A DNA stretch of 64,000 nucleotides. It comes from an uncultured Candidatus Nemicrothrix sp. (lineage in GTDB: Bacteria; Actinomycetota; Acidimicrobiia; Acidimicrobiales; MedAcidi-G1). The notes beneath the pieces were generated by a model. That model did not search any database. It was not told where the DNA came from and saw only the letters and a list, made by a program, of their open reading frames with translations. The first letter of the stretch is position 1. Every line of letters starts with the position of its first letter. Where the stretch lies: contig CAJXKL010000003.1 of NCBI GenBank assembly GCA_913055915.1, forward strand, positions 1-64,000. The letters are read 5' to 3'. The position numbers and the translations under genes were made by a program. This document shows positions 42,141 through 50,057 of this stretch, in pieces.

Positions 42141-43952
42141 GTGAGGGCCCACGACGACGTGACACGGCTTCTGGGAGCCCATGTCGACGGGGAAGGCTGC
42201 TCGTTCGGCGTCTGGGCTCCCTCCGCCGGGGCGGTGTCGGTCATCGGGGACTTCAACGACTGGACCGCCGGGGTGGACGGGTTGGCACCGTCCGATGCGG
42301 GGATCTGGAGCGGCCGGGTCGCCGGGGCGTGCATTGGCGAGCGGTACAAGTACTTCGTCACGACGGCGGACGGGTCGGGGCTCTTCAAGGCCGATCCGAT
42401 GGCCTTCGCCGCCGAGGAACCACCACGTACCTCCTCGGTGATCGCGTCGCTCGACCACGACTGGCAGGACGGCGAGTGGATGGCGGACCGGGAGGCACGC
42501 AACAGCCGACACGCCCCGATTTCGATCTACGAGGTCCATCTGGGGTCCTGGTGCTACGAACCCGACGGCTACCGGGGGCTCGCCCCGCAGTTGGCCGACC
42601 ATCTCGACAGGACCGGGTTCACCCACCTAGAACTGCTCCCCGTCATGGAACACCCCTTCTACGGGTCGTGGGGCTACCAGACGACGGGCTACTTCGCGCC
42701 GACGGCCCGGTACGGCCCACCTCAGGGCCTGATGTACCTGGTCGACTACCTCCACCAACGCGGTTTCGGGGTACTGCTGGACTGGGTGCCGGCGCACTTC
42801 CCCGTCGACGCCCACGGGCTGGCCCGGTTCGACGGCACGTGCCTGTACGAGCACGCCGACCCCCGGCTCGGGTTCCACCCGGACTGGAAGACCGCCATCT
42901 TCAACTACGACCGTCCCGAGGTCCGGAGCTTCCTACTCTCGAGTGCCCTGCTCTGGCTGGACCGGTACCACGCCGACGGGCTCCGCGTGGACGGCGTGAC
43001 CTCGATGCTCTACCGCAACTATTCGAGGCCGGACGGCCAGTGGGTTCCCAACGAGTTCGGGGGCTTCGAGAACCTCGGTGCTGTCGGCTTCCTCCAGGAG
43101 TTGAACAGCCGCATCTCCCGGGACCACCCCGACGTCATGACCATCGCCGAGGAGTCGACCTTCTGGCCGGGCGTCACCCGATCCACCGACTCCGACGGGT
43201 TGGGCTTCAGCGCCAAGTGGGACATGGGCTGGATGAACGACACCCTGCGCTACCTCGGCCGGGACTTCGAACATCGGCGGTGGCACCACGAAGAGCTCAC
43301 GTTCCGGTCGGTCTACGCCTTCGACGAGAACTTCGTCCTGGCGCTCTCCCATGACGAGGTGGTGCACGGCAAGGGTTCGCTCCTGAGCCGTCAACCCGGT
43401 GACATCCGGCAGCAACGCGCCGGCCTCCGGCTGCTGTTCGGCTACCAGTTCGGACTTCCGGGCAAGAAGCTGCTGTTCATGGGGTCGGAACTGGGACCCG
43501 TCGGGGAATGGGACCACGAACAGGAGTTGCCGTGGGGGCTGCTCGACGACCCGGGAACCTCAGCGGTGCTGGCGTGGGTGGCCGAGCTGAACGACCTGTA
43601 CAGGCGTGAGCCCGCGCTCCACTGCGTCGACGACTCGGCCGACGGGTTCTCCTTCGTTGTCGGGGACGACGACGAGAACTCGGTGGTCGCCTTCTTGCGG
43701 CACGCTCCGGACGAGCGGTCGGTGCTGGTCGTCTGCAACTTCAGGCCCGAACTGCACAGCGGCTACCGGATCGGAGTTCCCGGCGCCGGCAGATGGGTCG
43801 AGATCGCCAACAGCGACCGGGAGGAGTACGGGGGCGACGGCGTGGTGAACACGACGGTCGAGACCGATGACGAGCCGTCTCACGGCCACGAGACGTCGCT
43901 CGCCATCACCGTGCCCCCGCTGGGCGTCTGCTTCCTCGCTCACGATGGGTGA
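42141..43952 (+). CDS. glgB: 1,4-alpha-glucan branching enzyme, short form
   Basis: A 603-residue GH13 enzyme that makes alpha-1,6 branches. Shorter than the ~730-residue actinobacterial form because the extra N-terminal domain is absent: the CBM48 part starts at once (GCSFGVWAPSAGAVSVIGDF). Catalytic residues: Asp in HADGLRVDGVTSMLY, Glu in MTIAEESTFWPGV, Asp in LALSHDEVVHGKGSLL. The LLPVMEHPFYGSWGYQTTGY and FAPTARYG blocks identify GlgB rather than trehalohydrolase. Start is GTG 42141. It closes the cluster and is followed by the leader repeat and tRNA-Lys. Confidence 0.95.
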   Translation: MRAHDDVTRLLGAHVDGEGCSFGVWAPSAGAVSVIGDFNDWTAGVDGLAPSDAGIWSGRVAGACIGERYKYFVTTADGSGLFKADPMAFAAEEPPRTSSVIASLDHDWQDGEWMADREARNSRHAPISIYEVHLGSWCYEPDGYRGLAPQLADHLDRTGFTHLELLPVMEHPFYGSWGYQTTGYFAPTARYGPPQGLMYLVDYLHQRGFGVLLDWVPAHFPVDAHGLARFDGTCLYEHADPRLGFHPDWKTAIFNYDRPEVRSFLLSSALLWLDRYHADGLRVDGVTSMLYRNYSRPDGQWVPNEFGGFENLGAVGFLQELNSRISRDHPDVMTIAEESTFWPGVTRSTDSDGLGFSAKWDMGWMNDTLRYLGRDFEHRRWHHEELTFRSVYAFDENFVLALSHDEVVHGKGSLLSRQPGDIRQQRAGLRLLFGYQFGLPGKKLLFMGSELGPVGEWDHEQELPWGLLDDPGTSAVLAWVAELNDLYRREPALHCVDDSADGFSFVVGDDDENSVVAFLRHAPDERSVLVVCNFRPELHSGYRIGVPGAGRWVEIANSDREEYGGDGVVNTTVETDDEPSHGHETSLAITVPPLGVCFLAHDG

Positions 43953-44048
43953 ACCGACCGGTTCCCCGCTCCGGGACCTCGTCAGGGCACCCCTCTGGTT
44001 AGATTCAGCCAACCCGTTTCCGCCCAAACCGGACTGACGGGCACCCAC

Positions 44049-44103
44049 CTGTACCCTGACCGTCGGTGGTCGACCGGGTTTCGCGCCGGGTTTCGCACCG
44101 CCG
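44049..44103 (+). promoter_or_regulatory. tRNA-Lys promoter/leader, repeat copy C
   Basis: The 55 bases before the tRNA, with TACCCT at 44052-44057 as a good actinobacterial -10 and about 48 bases to the mature tRNA. A matching -35 is not clear. CCGGGTTTCGCGCCGGG inside can fold as a hairpin. Identical to repeat B (33409-33463) and related to copy A. Here it is in its functional setting, next to an intact tRNA, so this is the likely source copy. Confidence 0.8.
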
Positions 44104-44105
44104 CC

Positions 44106-44178
44106 GGGTCGCTAGCTCATCGGGTAGAGCAGGGGACTTTTAATCCTCAGGCGCCGGGTTCGAGCCCCGGGCGACCCA
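44106..44178 (+). tRNA. tRNA-Lys (anticodon UUU)
   Basis: Seventy-three bases form a complete cloverleaf. The acceptor GGGTCGC pairs with GCGACCC, D stem GCTC/GAGC, anticodon stem GGGGA/TCCTC with loop CTTTTAA (anticodon TTT), T stem CCGGG/CCCGG with loop TTCGAGC, discriminator A. CCA is not encoded. The 3' end lies four bases before the stop of the convergent hypothetical gene. Parts of this gene recur at 32384-32420. Confidence 0.97.
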
Positions 44179-44181
44179 CAA

Positions 44182-44535
44182 TCAATCAGCCTGTTCCCCC
44201 ACCGGAACCCGCGTCGTTCGAATGCACCGGAAGTGAACTGCCCTCGCGTGCAGCAGCCTCGCCTCGGCCTGCTCATCCGCGGGTAGGGCATCTACGCGCT
44301 CCCGCTCCAACTCATCAGCTCGGGTGGTCCCGTCCAGCCAGCCCAGCGGGCCCGTCATGGGAAGGCGGGGCACCAGGCGGTTGTGGAACCTCACCACGGC
44401 ATCTGGCCACCTCTCCAGACCCGATGGTGCCCAGTCAGGCTGCCCAAGGAGGAACTCCATGTGCTGCGCTCGCAGAAGCTGGTTCAACTCTCGCTCCGCG
44501 GTAGACGGGAGGAACGGTCCTGTCAGGTCGGCCAT
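44182..44535 (-). CDS. Hypothetical protein, 117 residues
   Basis: A soluble, Trp- and Arg-rich protein (MADLTGPFLPSTAERELNQL, later GQPDWAPSGLERWPDAVVRF and HNRLVPRLPM). No signal peptide, membrane span or motif that I recognise. The codon pattern and lack of overlap with other genes make it likely to be real. Its stop nearly touches the tRNA-Lys 3' end, so the two converge. It lies 24 bases downstream of the GH3 gene stop on the same strand and could be cotranscribed. Confidence 0.6.
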   Translation of the reverse strand: MADLTGPFLPSTAERELNQLLRAQHMEFLLGQPDWAPSGLERWPDAVVRFHNRLVPRLPMTGPLGWLDGTTRADELERERVDALPADEQAEARLLHARAVHFRCIRTTRVPVGEQAD

Positions 44536-44559
44536 GTCAGAGTCTGGCCCATTGGGACC

Positions 44560-45807
44560 TCACTCCCATTCGAAGCCGCACGGGTCCACCCCCCTCACCT
44601 CCAGCACCCGCCCGACCGCCTCGTTCAGGCGACCCGGCGACAAGCGCCCGTCCTCCAGAGCTGTCACCAACTCCCAGGCGACCGCTACCACACCATCAGC
44701 CGAACCGACGACCAGGAGGTCGACGCCCGCCCTCAGGGAGAGAACCGCTGCCTGTGGAATGTCCATCCCTCCAGCGATGGCACCCATGGCCAGGTCATCA
44801 GAGATCACCAGCCCGTCAAAGCCCAGGTCGCGGCGCAACAACCCGTCTACGGCCTCAGGGGAGAGCGACGTCGACACGCCGTCGGTCAGGCCGGGCACAG
44901 AGAGGTGGCCGACCATTACGGCGGCACCGGGAGGCAGGTACCTCCACGGCACAAGGTCAACTTCCACCAGGTCCTCAAGTGGCGGCGTTACCGGAAGTTG
45001 CCTGTGGCTATCAGCCGATGCGCGACCGTGCCCGGGGAAGTGCTTTGCGACAGGCGTCAACCCGGCATCCAACACGCCGTGGGCCACCGCAGAACCGAAT
45101 GCCGCCACCAGCAGGGGGTCGTCTGAGAAGGAACGGGACCCGATTCCCAGCCCAGCCCCCACATCGACCACGGGAGCCAGATTCATCGTGAAGCCGAGGC
45201 CTGCCATGGCCTCGGCCCGCTCACGAGCAGCGACGCGCACGTCGTCAATCGGGTGTCCGGCCATGTGCCGGGCCGAGGGCATGTCGCCCAGCAGGACATC
45301 CAGGCGCTGCACCGTGCCACCCTCCTCGTCCACCGCCATCACTAGGGGCCCGGTTGCCGACACAGCCTGCACAGACGCGATCGCGTCGCCGAGGCCATGG
45401 TCAACCGGTTCGACCACGACGGCGCCTGCAATGAGGCCGCGCCCGGCCAAGTCGGCAACGGCCATCAGGCCGCCCTGGTCGACCACGGGCATCAGAACCT
45501 GACCGACCCGCTTCGCCACCGGCATGGCGGCGATGCAGTCCGCCCCGGTCGGTGGCGAAGCCGTCGTCGTGGTCGTTGTCGTCGTTGTCGTGGAAGCAGG
45601 AGGGGAAGTCGTCGTAGACGGAGGCAGGGTCGACGTGGTGGTCGTGGGCGGAGGCAGGGTCAGCGTGGTCGTAGGGAGGATTGTGGTTGTCGTAGGTGAG
45701 GGCAGGGTCAGCGTCGTGGGCGACACCACCGCTGTCCCGCTGCCGCACGAAACGGCTGCCAACACGACCGCTGTCCACGCCCTTCTCACCGCGCCAGTGC
45801 ACCACAC
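44560..45807 (-). CDS. GH3 beta-N-acetylhexosaminidase (NagZ-like) lipoprotein
   Basis: A 415-residue exported glycosidase. The N-terminus ends in AAVSCGSG, a lipobox-like site, followed by a ~60-residue linker rich in Thr/Pro/Ser (likely wall-spanning and possibly O-mannosylated). The catalytic domain has VMAVDEEGGTVQRL, NLAPVVDVGAGLGIGSRSF, the NagZ signature VAKHFPGHGRASADSH (His acid/base dyad loop) and GFDGLVISDDLAMGAI (nucleophile Asp). It removes terminal GlcNAc from muropeptides or glycans outside the membrane, so its role is wall turnover. The linker is encoded by GTC/GTT-type simple repeats on the plus strand. Confidence 0.9.
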   Translation of the reverse strand: MWCTGAVRRAWTAVVLAAVSCGSGTAVVSPTTLTLPSPTTTTILPTTTLTLPPPTTTTSTLPPSTTTSPPASTTTTTTTTTTASPPTGADCIAAMPVAKRVGQVLMPVVDQGGLMAVADLAGRGLIAGAVVVEPVDHGLGDAIASVQAVSATGPLVMAVDEEGGTVQRLDVLLGDMPSARHMAGHPIDDVRVAARERAEAMAGLGFTMNLAPVVDVGAGLGIGSRSFSDDPLLVAAFGSAVAHGVLDAGLTPVAKHFPGHGRASADSHRQLPVTPPLEDLVEVDLVPWRYLPPGAAVMVGHLSVPGLTDGVSTSLSPEAVDGLLRRDLGFDGLVISDDLAMGAIAGGMDIPQAAVLSLRAGVDLLVVGSADGVVAVAWELVTALEDGRLSPGRLNEAVGRVLEVRGVDPCGFEWE

Positions 45808-45866
45808 CGTGACGGCAACAGTGGGCCGCCCGGACCTGGCCCTCCTGCTGTCGTAGCCTGAACACC

Positions 45867-46571
45867 ATGCGCGCCTGGCTGGTCGCCCTTATCGGGGTCC
45901 TCTTCGTAGCCTTCGTGCTGCTCCTCGGAACCTGCAACCCCACCAGCCAGGTAGTCGACACCTACCCAGCCACCACCGCTGTTGTGGCCACGACAACACA
46001 ACCGGCTGCCACGACTGCCCCGGCGACGACGACTGCGGCACCGACTGCCCCGACGACCTTCGACCCGGCCTCTGTCGGAACCCTGGCTCCGATCGGAGAC
46101 CTCGGCTCACCGACCCTCGACTACCAGTCCACTGTCAGCACGATCGGCCTTGACACCGTGATCTTCGGCATGACCGCCAACGCCGCACAGCGCGCCGCCG
46201 GGACCAGGTTCACCCCCATCACACCGGTTGGTGAGTGCTACCTCGCTACCCCCGACGACGCACCGGCCGGCATCACGTTCTGGGTGGTCGCCGGAACCGT
46301 CGAACGCGTCGACATCGACACCAACGAGATAACAACGCGTTCAGGTGCAGGCATCGGCAACACCGAGGGCCGCATCATCGACATGTTCGGCGAACGCATC
46401 CAGACCTCGCCCCTGCCCGACGGCTCAGGGAACCTCCTCGCCTACGTCCCCAGGGACCAGAGCGACAAGATCTTCAGGGTCATGTTCCAGAGCGACGGAG
46501 AGCGGATTGTCAGATTCTGGTCGGGCCGGCTGCCGTGGGCTGAGGAACTGGGCGGCTGCTCGGCTCAGTAG
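45867..46571 (+). CDS. Membrane-anchored secreted protein with Thr-rich linker
   Basis: A 234-residue protein: an N-terminal span (AWLVALIGVLFVAFVLLLGT), a ~45-residue Thr/Ala/Pro linker, then a folded domain (LDTVIFGMTANAAQRAAGTR, GECYLATPDDAPAG, GAGIGNTEGRIIDMFG, FRVMFQSDGERIVRFWSG). The GMT...A.RAAG and GIGNTE..I...FG pattern is widespread in secreted actinobacterial proteins of unknown function. Two Cys near 123 and near the C-terminus may form a disulfide. It is divergent from the GH3 gene, which has the same linker style. Confidence 0.7.
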   Translation: MRAWLVALIGVLFVAFVLLLGTCNPTSQVVDTYPATTAVVATTTQPAATTAPATTTAAPTAPTTFDPASVGTLAPIGDLGSPTLDYQSTVSTIGLDTVIFGMTANAAQRAAGTRFTPITPVGECYLATPDDAPAGITFWVVAGTVERVDIDTNEITTRSGAGIGNTEGRIIDMFGERIQTSPLPDGSGNLLAYVPRDQSDKIFRVMFQSDGERIVRFWSGRLPWAEELGGCSAQ

Positions 46572-47065
46572 CCCTCGGGCAGGCGGCCCTCGTAGCTGGG
46601 ACACTCCACGAACACGGCCCCGAATCCGACGACCTCGCCCCCTCCCGACTCCAGGTCCAGATCACGCTTCCAACGGACAGCTCCGGCGCTGATGGTGTCG
46701 TCGTGGACGTAGACCTCCAGGGGATCCTCGAGCGACGCCTCATACCGGGTCGAACTGCCGACAGTCACACCCAGGTACGGCTGTCCCAGGAATCCCTGCA
46801 CCAGGGCCTCCACCCGTTCCCCCGATTCGGAATCAACACCAACACCGATGGCAACGACATCACCCGCTCCGGCTGCATAGCAGGTGAAGGCCAGGTCGAA
46901 GACCTCAACTCCCACCTGGATCCAACCATTCGTAGGGATCGTCACATCCCGAGGAACGGCCGTGGTCGCAGATGTCTCGGCATTCTCGGCCGGTTCAACC
47001 CCACCACTACACGAGATGGCAAGCATCAACGTGGCGATCACGACGATTCCCCGAACGACCTGCAT
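46565..47065 (-). CDS. Secreted lipoprotein of unknown function
   Basis: A 166-residue protein. N-terminal VVRGIVVIATLMLAISCSGG ends in a lipobox (LAISC), so it should be a lipoprotein. The folded part is beta-rich, with a Cys pair (near FTCYAAG and FVECPS) that may form a disulfide. General shape is reminiscent of LpqH-type antigens, but I claim no homology. I chose ATG 47065; it shares its A with the DUF4031 stop (TGATG). Tail overlaps the convergent 234-residue gene by 7 bases. Confidence 0.65.
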   Translation of the reverse strand: MQVVRGIVVIATLMLAISCSGGVEPAENAETSATTAVPRDVTIPTNGWIQVGVEVFDLAFTCYAAGAGDVVAIGVGVDSESGERVEALVQGFLGQPYLGVTVGSSTRYEASLEDPLEVYVHDDTISAGAVRWKRDLDLESGGGEVVGFGAVFVECPSYEGRLPEGY

Positions 47066-47601
47066 CAGCCCTCCACGGGGACGAACAACTCGAGCACCCG
47101 ACCATGATTGCACCAGACCTCCACACCGACCGGCAACGGGCCCTCGACGGCCAGCCCACCAGCACTCTCCACCACCACGACAACCTCCGACGATCGGCTG
47201 TATGCGGCCACGCTGGCCGAGTGCCAATCGGCAAAGACACAGCCATCAAGCGCCTCGACCAGGCGGTCCGGCACCACGCCGCCGAGGTCCGGAGCCACCC
47301 CCACCGGAGGCCACAGGCCCGTCTTCTCCCAGTGCCCGGGCCTCTCGGTCGCTGCCAGGCGGAGGCCGGCTGTTCTGAGGCGCCGCACCAGATCTCTTCC
47401 CCCGACCGCCTCGGCACCCATGGCTATCGCCTCGCTGCGGGCCGCTGCGGTCACGTCGTAGTGGTCTCCCTGGAACGACATGCGCCGAAGGCCGAGCCGC
47501 ACGGCAAAGTCGTGGAGTTCCGCGATGGTCTGGTCGCTGACCAGGTGTGCCCACCGGCCACCCCTCCAAGGCCAAATGGCCTCATCCACCAGAATAGTCA
47601 C
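47065..47601 (-). CDS. DUF4031 domain protein
   Basis: A 178-residue protein. Its first third, VTILVDEAIWPWRGGRWAHL then VSDQTIAELHDFAVRLGL and FQGDHYDVTAAARSEAIAMG, is a clear DUF4031 domain with conserved His and Asp residues. The rest (GCVFADWHSASVAAYSRSSE) is a beta-rich C-terminal part. Function not known; a nuclease-like or hydrolase role has not been shown. I chose GTG 47601 as start because DUF4031 begins there; a longer frame reaches 47661. Coupled to the downstream lipoprotein gene. Confidence 0.72.
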   Translation of the reverse strand: MTILVDEAIWPWRGGRWAHLVSDQTIAELHDFAVRLGLRRMSFQGDHYDVTAAARSEAIAMGAEAVGGRDLVRRLRTAGLRLAATERPGHWEKTGLWPPVGVAPDLGGVVPDRLVEALDGCVFADWHSASVAAYSRSSEVVVVVESAGGLAVEGPLPVGVEVWCNHGRVLELFVPVEG

Positions 47602-47705
47602 GACTTCATGCTGGCCGACCAGAGGCTTCTCGTTCCAGCCGGGGTTGCCTCGGCAGTACAAGCAATGGTCGCCGCTGGTGCGATACCGGGTGGCACACTG
47701 AGACC

Positions 47706-47984
47706 ATGGACCACACAGAAAGGAACGACGCGGTAACCCTCAGGCTCCCACCCGATCCCGAGTTCGCTGAGATTCCCCGTGTGACCCTCGCCTCGCTGCT
47801 TCGCATCCACCGGATCGACCCCGGCGATGTCGGTGAGCTCGGTGTGTCCATCCAGCAGGCCGCGGGGAACATCACGGGAGCCGGCCACAGCGTCGAAATC
47901 AACTTCCGTGTCACGGCCGACGCGGTCCTCGTCAGGCTCGAGGGCGGCGGCAACACAGTGGACCTGACTGCTCCACGAGGCTGA
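47706..47984 (+). CDS. Short anti-sigma-factor-like (HATPase-fold) protein
   Basis: A 92-residue protein: VTLRLPPDPEFAEIPRVTLA, then IDPGDVGELGVSIQQAAGNI and HSVEINFRVTADAVLVRLEG. This is the layout of RsbW/SpoIIAB-type kinases (beta strand, long helix, then the N-box helix), but the N-box Asn/Glu pair is blurred and the G boxes are missing because the protein stops early. It may bind a partner without kinase activity. Divergent from the DUF4031 gene; converges on dut with 14 bases between. Confidence 0.5.
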   Translation: MDHTERNDAVTLRLPPDPEFAEIPRVTLASLLRIHRIDPGDVGELGVSIQQAAGNITGAGHSVEINFRVTADAVLVRLEGGGNTVDLTAPRG

Positions 47985-47998
47985 ACCCACCCTGCAGG

Positions 47999-48436
47999 TC
48001 ACCGCCCGGTCGAACCGAATCCGCCCTGGCCGCGATCGGAGTCGAGAAGTCCATCAACCTCACAGAACCGGCAGTCCTCGACACGCTGGACCACCAGCTG
48101 GGCGATGCGCTCGCCGACAACAACCTCGAACGGATCAGATGGATCTGTGTTCACGAGAAGAACCTTCAACTCGCCGCGGTAACCGGAATCGATGAGGCCG
48201 GGGGTATTCAGGCAGGTCACGCCGTGCCTCAGCGCCAGACCACTCCTGGGCTGGACAAACCCGGCATAGCCCTCAGGTATGGCGATGGCGACGCCCGTCG
48301 GGATCAGGGCCCTGCCGCCACCCGGGGCGAGTGTGGTGGCCTCGGCGGCCACCAGGTCCGCCCCGGCATCACCCACCCTCGCGTACACCGGAATAGCCGC
48401 ATGCTCAACAAGGCGAACGATGGGTATCTCCAGCAC
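47999..48436 (-). CDS. dut: Deoxyuridine 5'-triphosphate nucleotidohydrolase
   Basis: A 145-residue trimeric dUTPase that turns dUTP into dUMP and keeps uracil out of DNA. All five motifs are present: [55 protein letters not shown] and the C-terminal arm [11 protein letters not shown] chose GTG 48436 (VLEIPIVRL) because homology starts there; a longer frame to 48688 is antisense to orn. Confidence 0.96.
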   Translation of the reverse strand: MLEIPIVRLVEHAAIPVYARVGDAGADLVAAEATTLAPGGGRALIPTGVAIAIPEGYAGFVQPRSGLALRHGVTCLNTPGLIDSGYRGELKVLLVNTDPSDPFEVVVGERIAQLVVQRVEDCRFCEVDGLLDSDRGQGGFGSTGR

Positions 48437-48542
48437 GGCGGCGACCCTAGCCCGCGCCACCTGACACCCACCCCGACCCCGCAGAGACCCGAAACAGGCC
48501 GTGGGCACACCTGCCGCGAGCGGCCGCCATAGGCTCGTCGCC

Positions 48543-49079
48543 GTGCTCGCATGGATCGACCTGGAGATGACAGGACTTGACACCGCTACCGACGTGATCG
48601 TCGAGATAGCCACCCTCATCACCGACAACGACCTTGAACTGGTCGCCGAGGGCCCCGACATCGTCATCCACCAACCGGCGGAGGCCATGGTCCCGATGGG
48701 CGACTACGTGAGGAAGATGCACACCCGAAGCGGGCTGCTGGAGGCAGTCCAAGCATCCACGACCAGCCACGACGAGGCTGCGGCGACAACGCTGGCATTC
48801 CTGAAAGAACACATCACAGAACCGGCCACCGTTCCCCTTTGCGGAAACTCGATCGGTACCGACCGTCGCTTCCTGGCCAGATGGATGCCCGAGATCGAGT
48901 CCTTCCTCCACTACAGGTCGATCGACGTGTCAACGGTCAAGGAGCTGGCTAGGCGCTGGAAGCCCGAACTGCTCGCCTCAGCGCCACCAAAGGCCGGCGG
49001 GCACCGTGCGATAGACGACATCAGGGAATCCCTCGAAGAACTCCGCCATTACCGGACAGGCCTGTTCCAACCCTCCTGA
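48543..49079 (+). CDS. orn: Oligoribonuclease
   Basis: A 178-residue DEDDh 3'-5' exoribonuclease that degrades 2-5-nt RNAs and pGpG to mononucleotides. Catalytic residues: D and E in [12 protein letters not shown] in the [16 protein letters not shown] block and HxxxD in [32 protein letters not shown] is typical. I chose GTG 48543 over the upstream ATG because the family starts directly at this motif. Orn is near-universal in actinobacteria. It is followed by the whiB7 leader. Confidence 0.97.
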   Translation: MLAWIDLEMTGLDTATDVIVEIATLITDNDLELVAEGPDIVIHQPAEAMVPMGDYVRKMHTRSGLLEAVQASTTSHDEAAATTLAFLKEHITEPATVPLCGNSIGTDRRFLARWMPEIESFLHYRSIDVSTVKELARRWKPELLASAPPKAGGHRAIDDIRESLEELRHYRTGLFQPS

Positions 49080-49143
49080 CCTGCGGTTTTACAGTATCTC
49101 GGATGCCACCGCTAATTCACTTGACGGCCACCACGCATTGGTG

Positions 49144-49171
49144 TTGAGTAGTTACCCGTCATGGTTACCCA
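49144..49171 (+). promoter_or_regulatory. Candidate promoter of the whiB7 leader
   Basis: TTGAGT at 49144-49149, 16 bases, then TACCCA at 49166-49171 (a second TACCCT follows at 49172-49177). It is the only good -35/-10 pair I see between orn and whiB7 and would give a leader of nearly 400 bases. Assigned by eye only. Confidence 0.45.
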
Positions 49172-49260
49172 TACCCTTGGGTGCCTGGCCGGGAGGCAAC
49201 GTGTCCTCCGACAGACGAAATTGCAACAGACAACCCACGAAACGGCAGACAGACAACACT

Positions 49261-49437
49261 ATGCAGTCGATGAAACAGCACCGTCACGGCCAGCCGGCCG
49301 GCGCGCCCGCGTTCTCGCCTCGCGTCGTAAAGCCGGCCTATACGGCCACCTTCACTGCCACATGGACCACGTCCACCCATCTGGGCAAGAACGTGTTCTG
49401 GACCATCCACCAGCGGCCCCGGGAAGCACACAGCTGA
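49261..49437 (+). CDS. Candidate leader ORF in the whiB7 5' region
   Basis: ATG 49261 to TGA 49437, 58 residues (MQSMKQHRHGQPAGAPAFSP and ending WTIHQRPREAHS), basic and His-rich, ending 28 bases before the terminator stem. In mycobacteria and streptomycetes a short upstream ORF governs read-through into whiB7. This is the best-placed ORF here, though shorter overlapping ones exist, for example an ATG near 49362 in another frame. No family match; it may be purely regulatory. Confidence 0.35.
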   Translation: MQSMKQHRHGQPAGAPAFSPRVVKPAYTATFTATWTTSTHLGKNVFWTIHQRPREAHS

Positions 49438-49465
49438 TCAGCTGAAACGCACACCAAACCCCCGA

Positions 49466-49502
49466 GGCCGCCGGAGAAATCCGGCGGCCTTTCCGATTTT
49501 TC
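49466..49502 (+). terminator. Strong intrinsic terminator / attenuator before whiB7
   Basis: GGCCGCCGGA, GAAA tetraloop, TCCGGCGGCC: a perfect 10-bp GC-rich stem, followed by TTTCCGATTTTT. It ends 68 bases before the whiB7 start and lies after the leader ORF. Upstream GCCGGCCGGC (about 49296-49306) could pair with part of the stem as an anti-terminator. Position suits attenuation of whiB7 rather than simple termination of orn, which stops 390 bases earlier. Confidence 0.9.
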
Positions 49503-49569
49503 CACCACCGCCCGACCACCCACCACAAGAGTTCGACGAAATAGCAGTTTCAGAAAGGAAAGAAGAACA

Positions 49570-49905
49570 ATGCAGGCACTCCAGTACGAACCGGAGGTAT
49601 GGCGCGACGAAGCAGCATGCTCGCGCCTCGGCGTTCCACTGGACGTCTTCTTCTCAGAGGACCTCGGCGACATTGCAGCCGCCAAGCGCATCTGTGCCGA
49701 GTGTCCAGCCCTGGCGTCCTGCCTTGAGGGCGCAAGCGCCCGCCGTGAACCGTGGGGCGTGTGGGGCGGCCAACTGTTCATGAACGGCAGGATGCTCGCC
49801 ACCAAACGACGCCGGGGCCGGCCGCCCAAGGTGCCACGTCCCGAAGACCAGCTCCCCGTGGTGCCGATCCCGGCCCACCTCCAGGTCGAACTGAGGTCGG
49901 CCTGA
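49570..49905 (+). CDS. whiB7: WhiB7-type transcriptional regulator
   Basis: A 111-residue iron-sulfur regulator that, with the housekeeping sigma factor, activates intrinsic antibiotic-resistance genes. Four cluster cysteines: C17, C42, C45 and C51. The WhiB turn EPWGVWGGQLF is followed by an AT-hook KRRRGRPPKVPR at about 79-90; the AT-hook separates WhiB7 from other WhiB classes. A ribosome site AAAGGAAAG precedes ATG 49570. The long leader with a terminator upstream fits antibiotic-induced attenuation. Confidence 0.9.
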   Translation: MQALQYEPEVWRDEAACSRLGVPLDVFFSEDLGDIAAAKRICAECPALASCLEGASARREPWGVWGGQLFMNGRMLATKRRRGRPPKVPRPEDQLPVVPIPAHLQVELRSA

Positions 49906-50057
49906 ACCGTCGGAAACCCCCTCCCGACTCCCGTGGTCGACCATCCGGTCGGCCCACGGGGAGCACAAGCCGCCCAAACCCGGGCCGGGGTGACGCCTCT
50001 GGCGATCCCCGGTCCGGGGCGCACCAACCATGCGGGGCCCCGACTACCGTCAGACAC

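Noticed and set aside
41951-43354. A 467-codon plus-strand frame overlapping glgC and glgB
   Set aside because: Arg/Pro/Gly-rich shadow in another frame of glgB; no start signal and no homology visible.
32328-44178. Classical integrative element at tRNA-Lys
   Set aside because: No integrase or excisionase gene, and the duplicated segment is the tRNA leader, not the tRNA 3' end; reported instead as an unusual duplication.
45560-45760. Repetitive GTCGTT-like DNA that could suggest a tandem-repeat or CRISPR-like array
   Set aside because: The repeats are codons of a Thr/Pro/Ser linker in the GH3 gene; there is no regular spacer structure.
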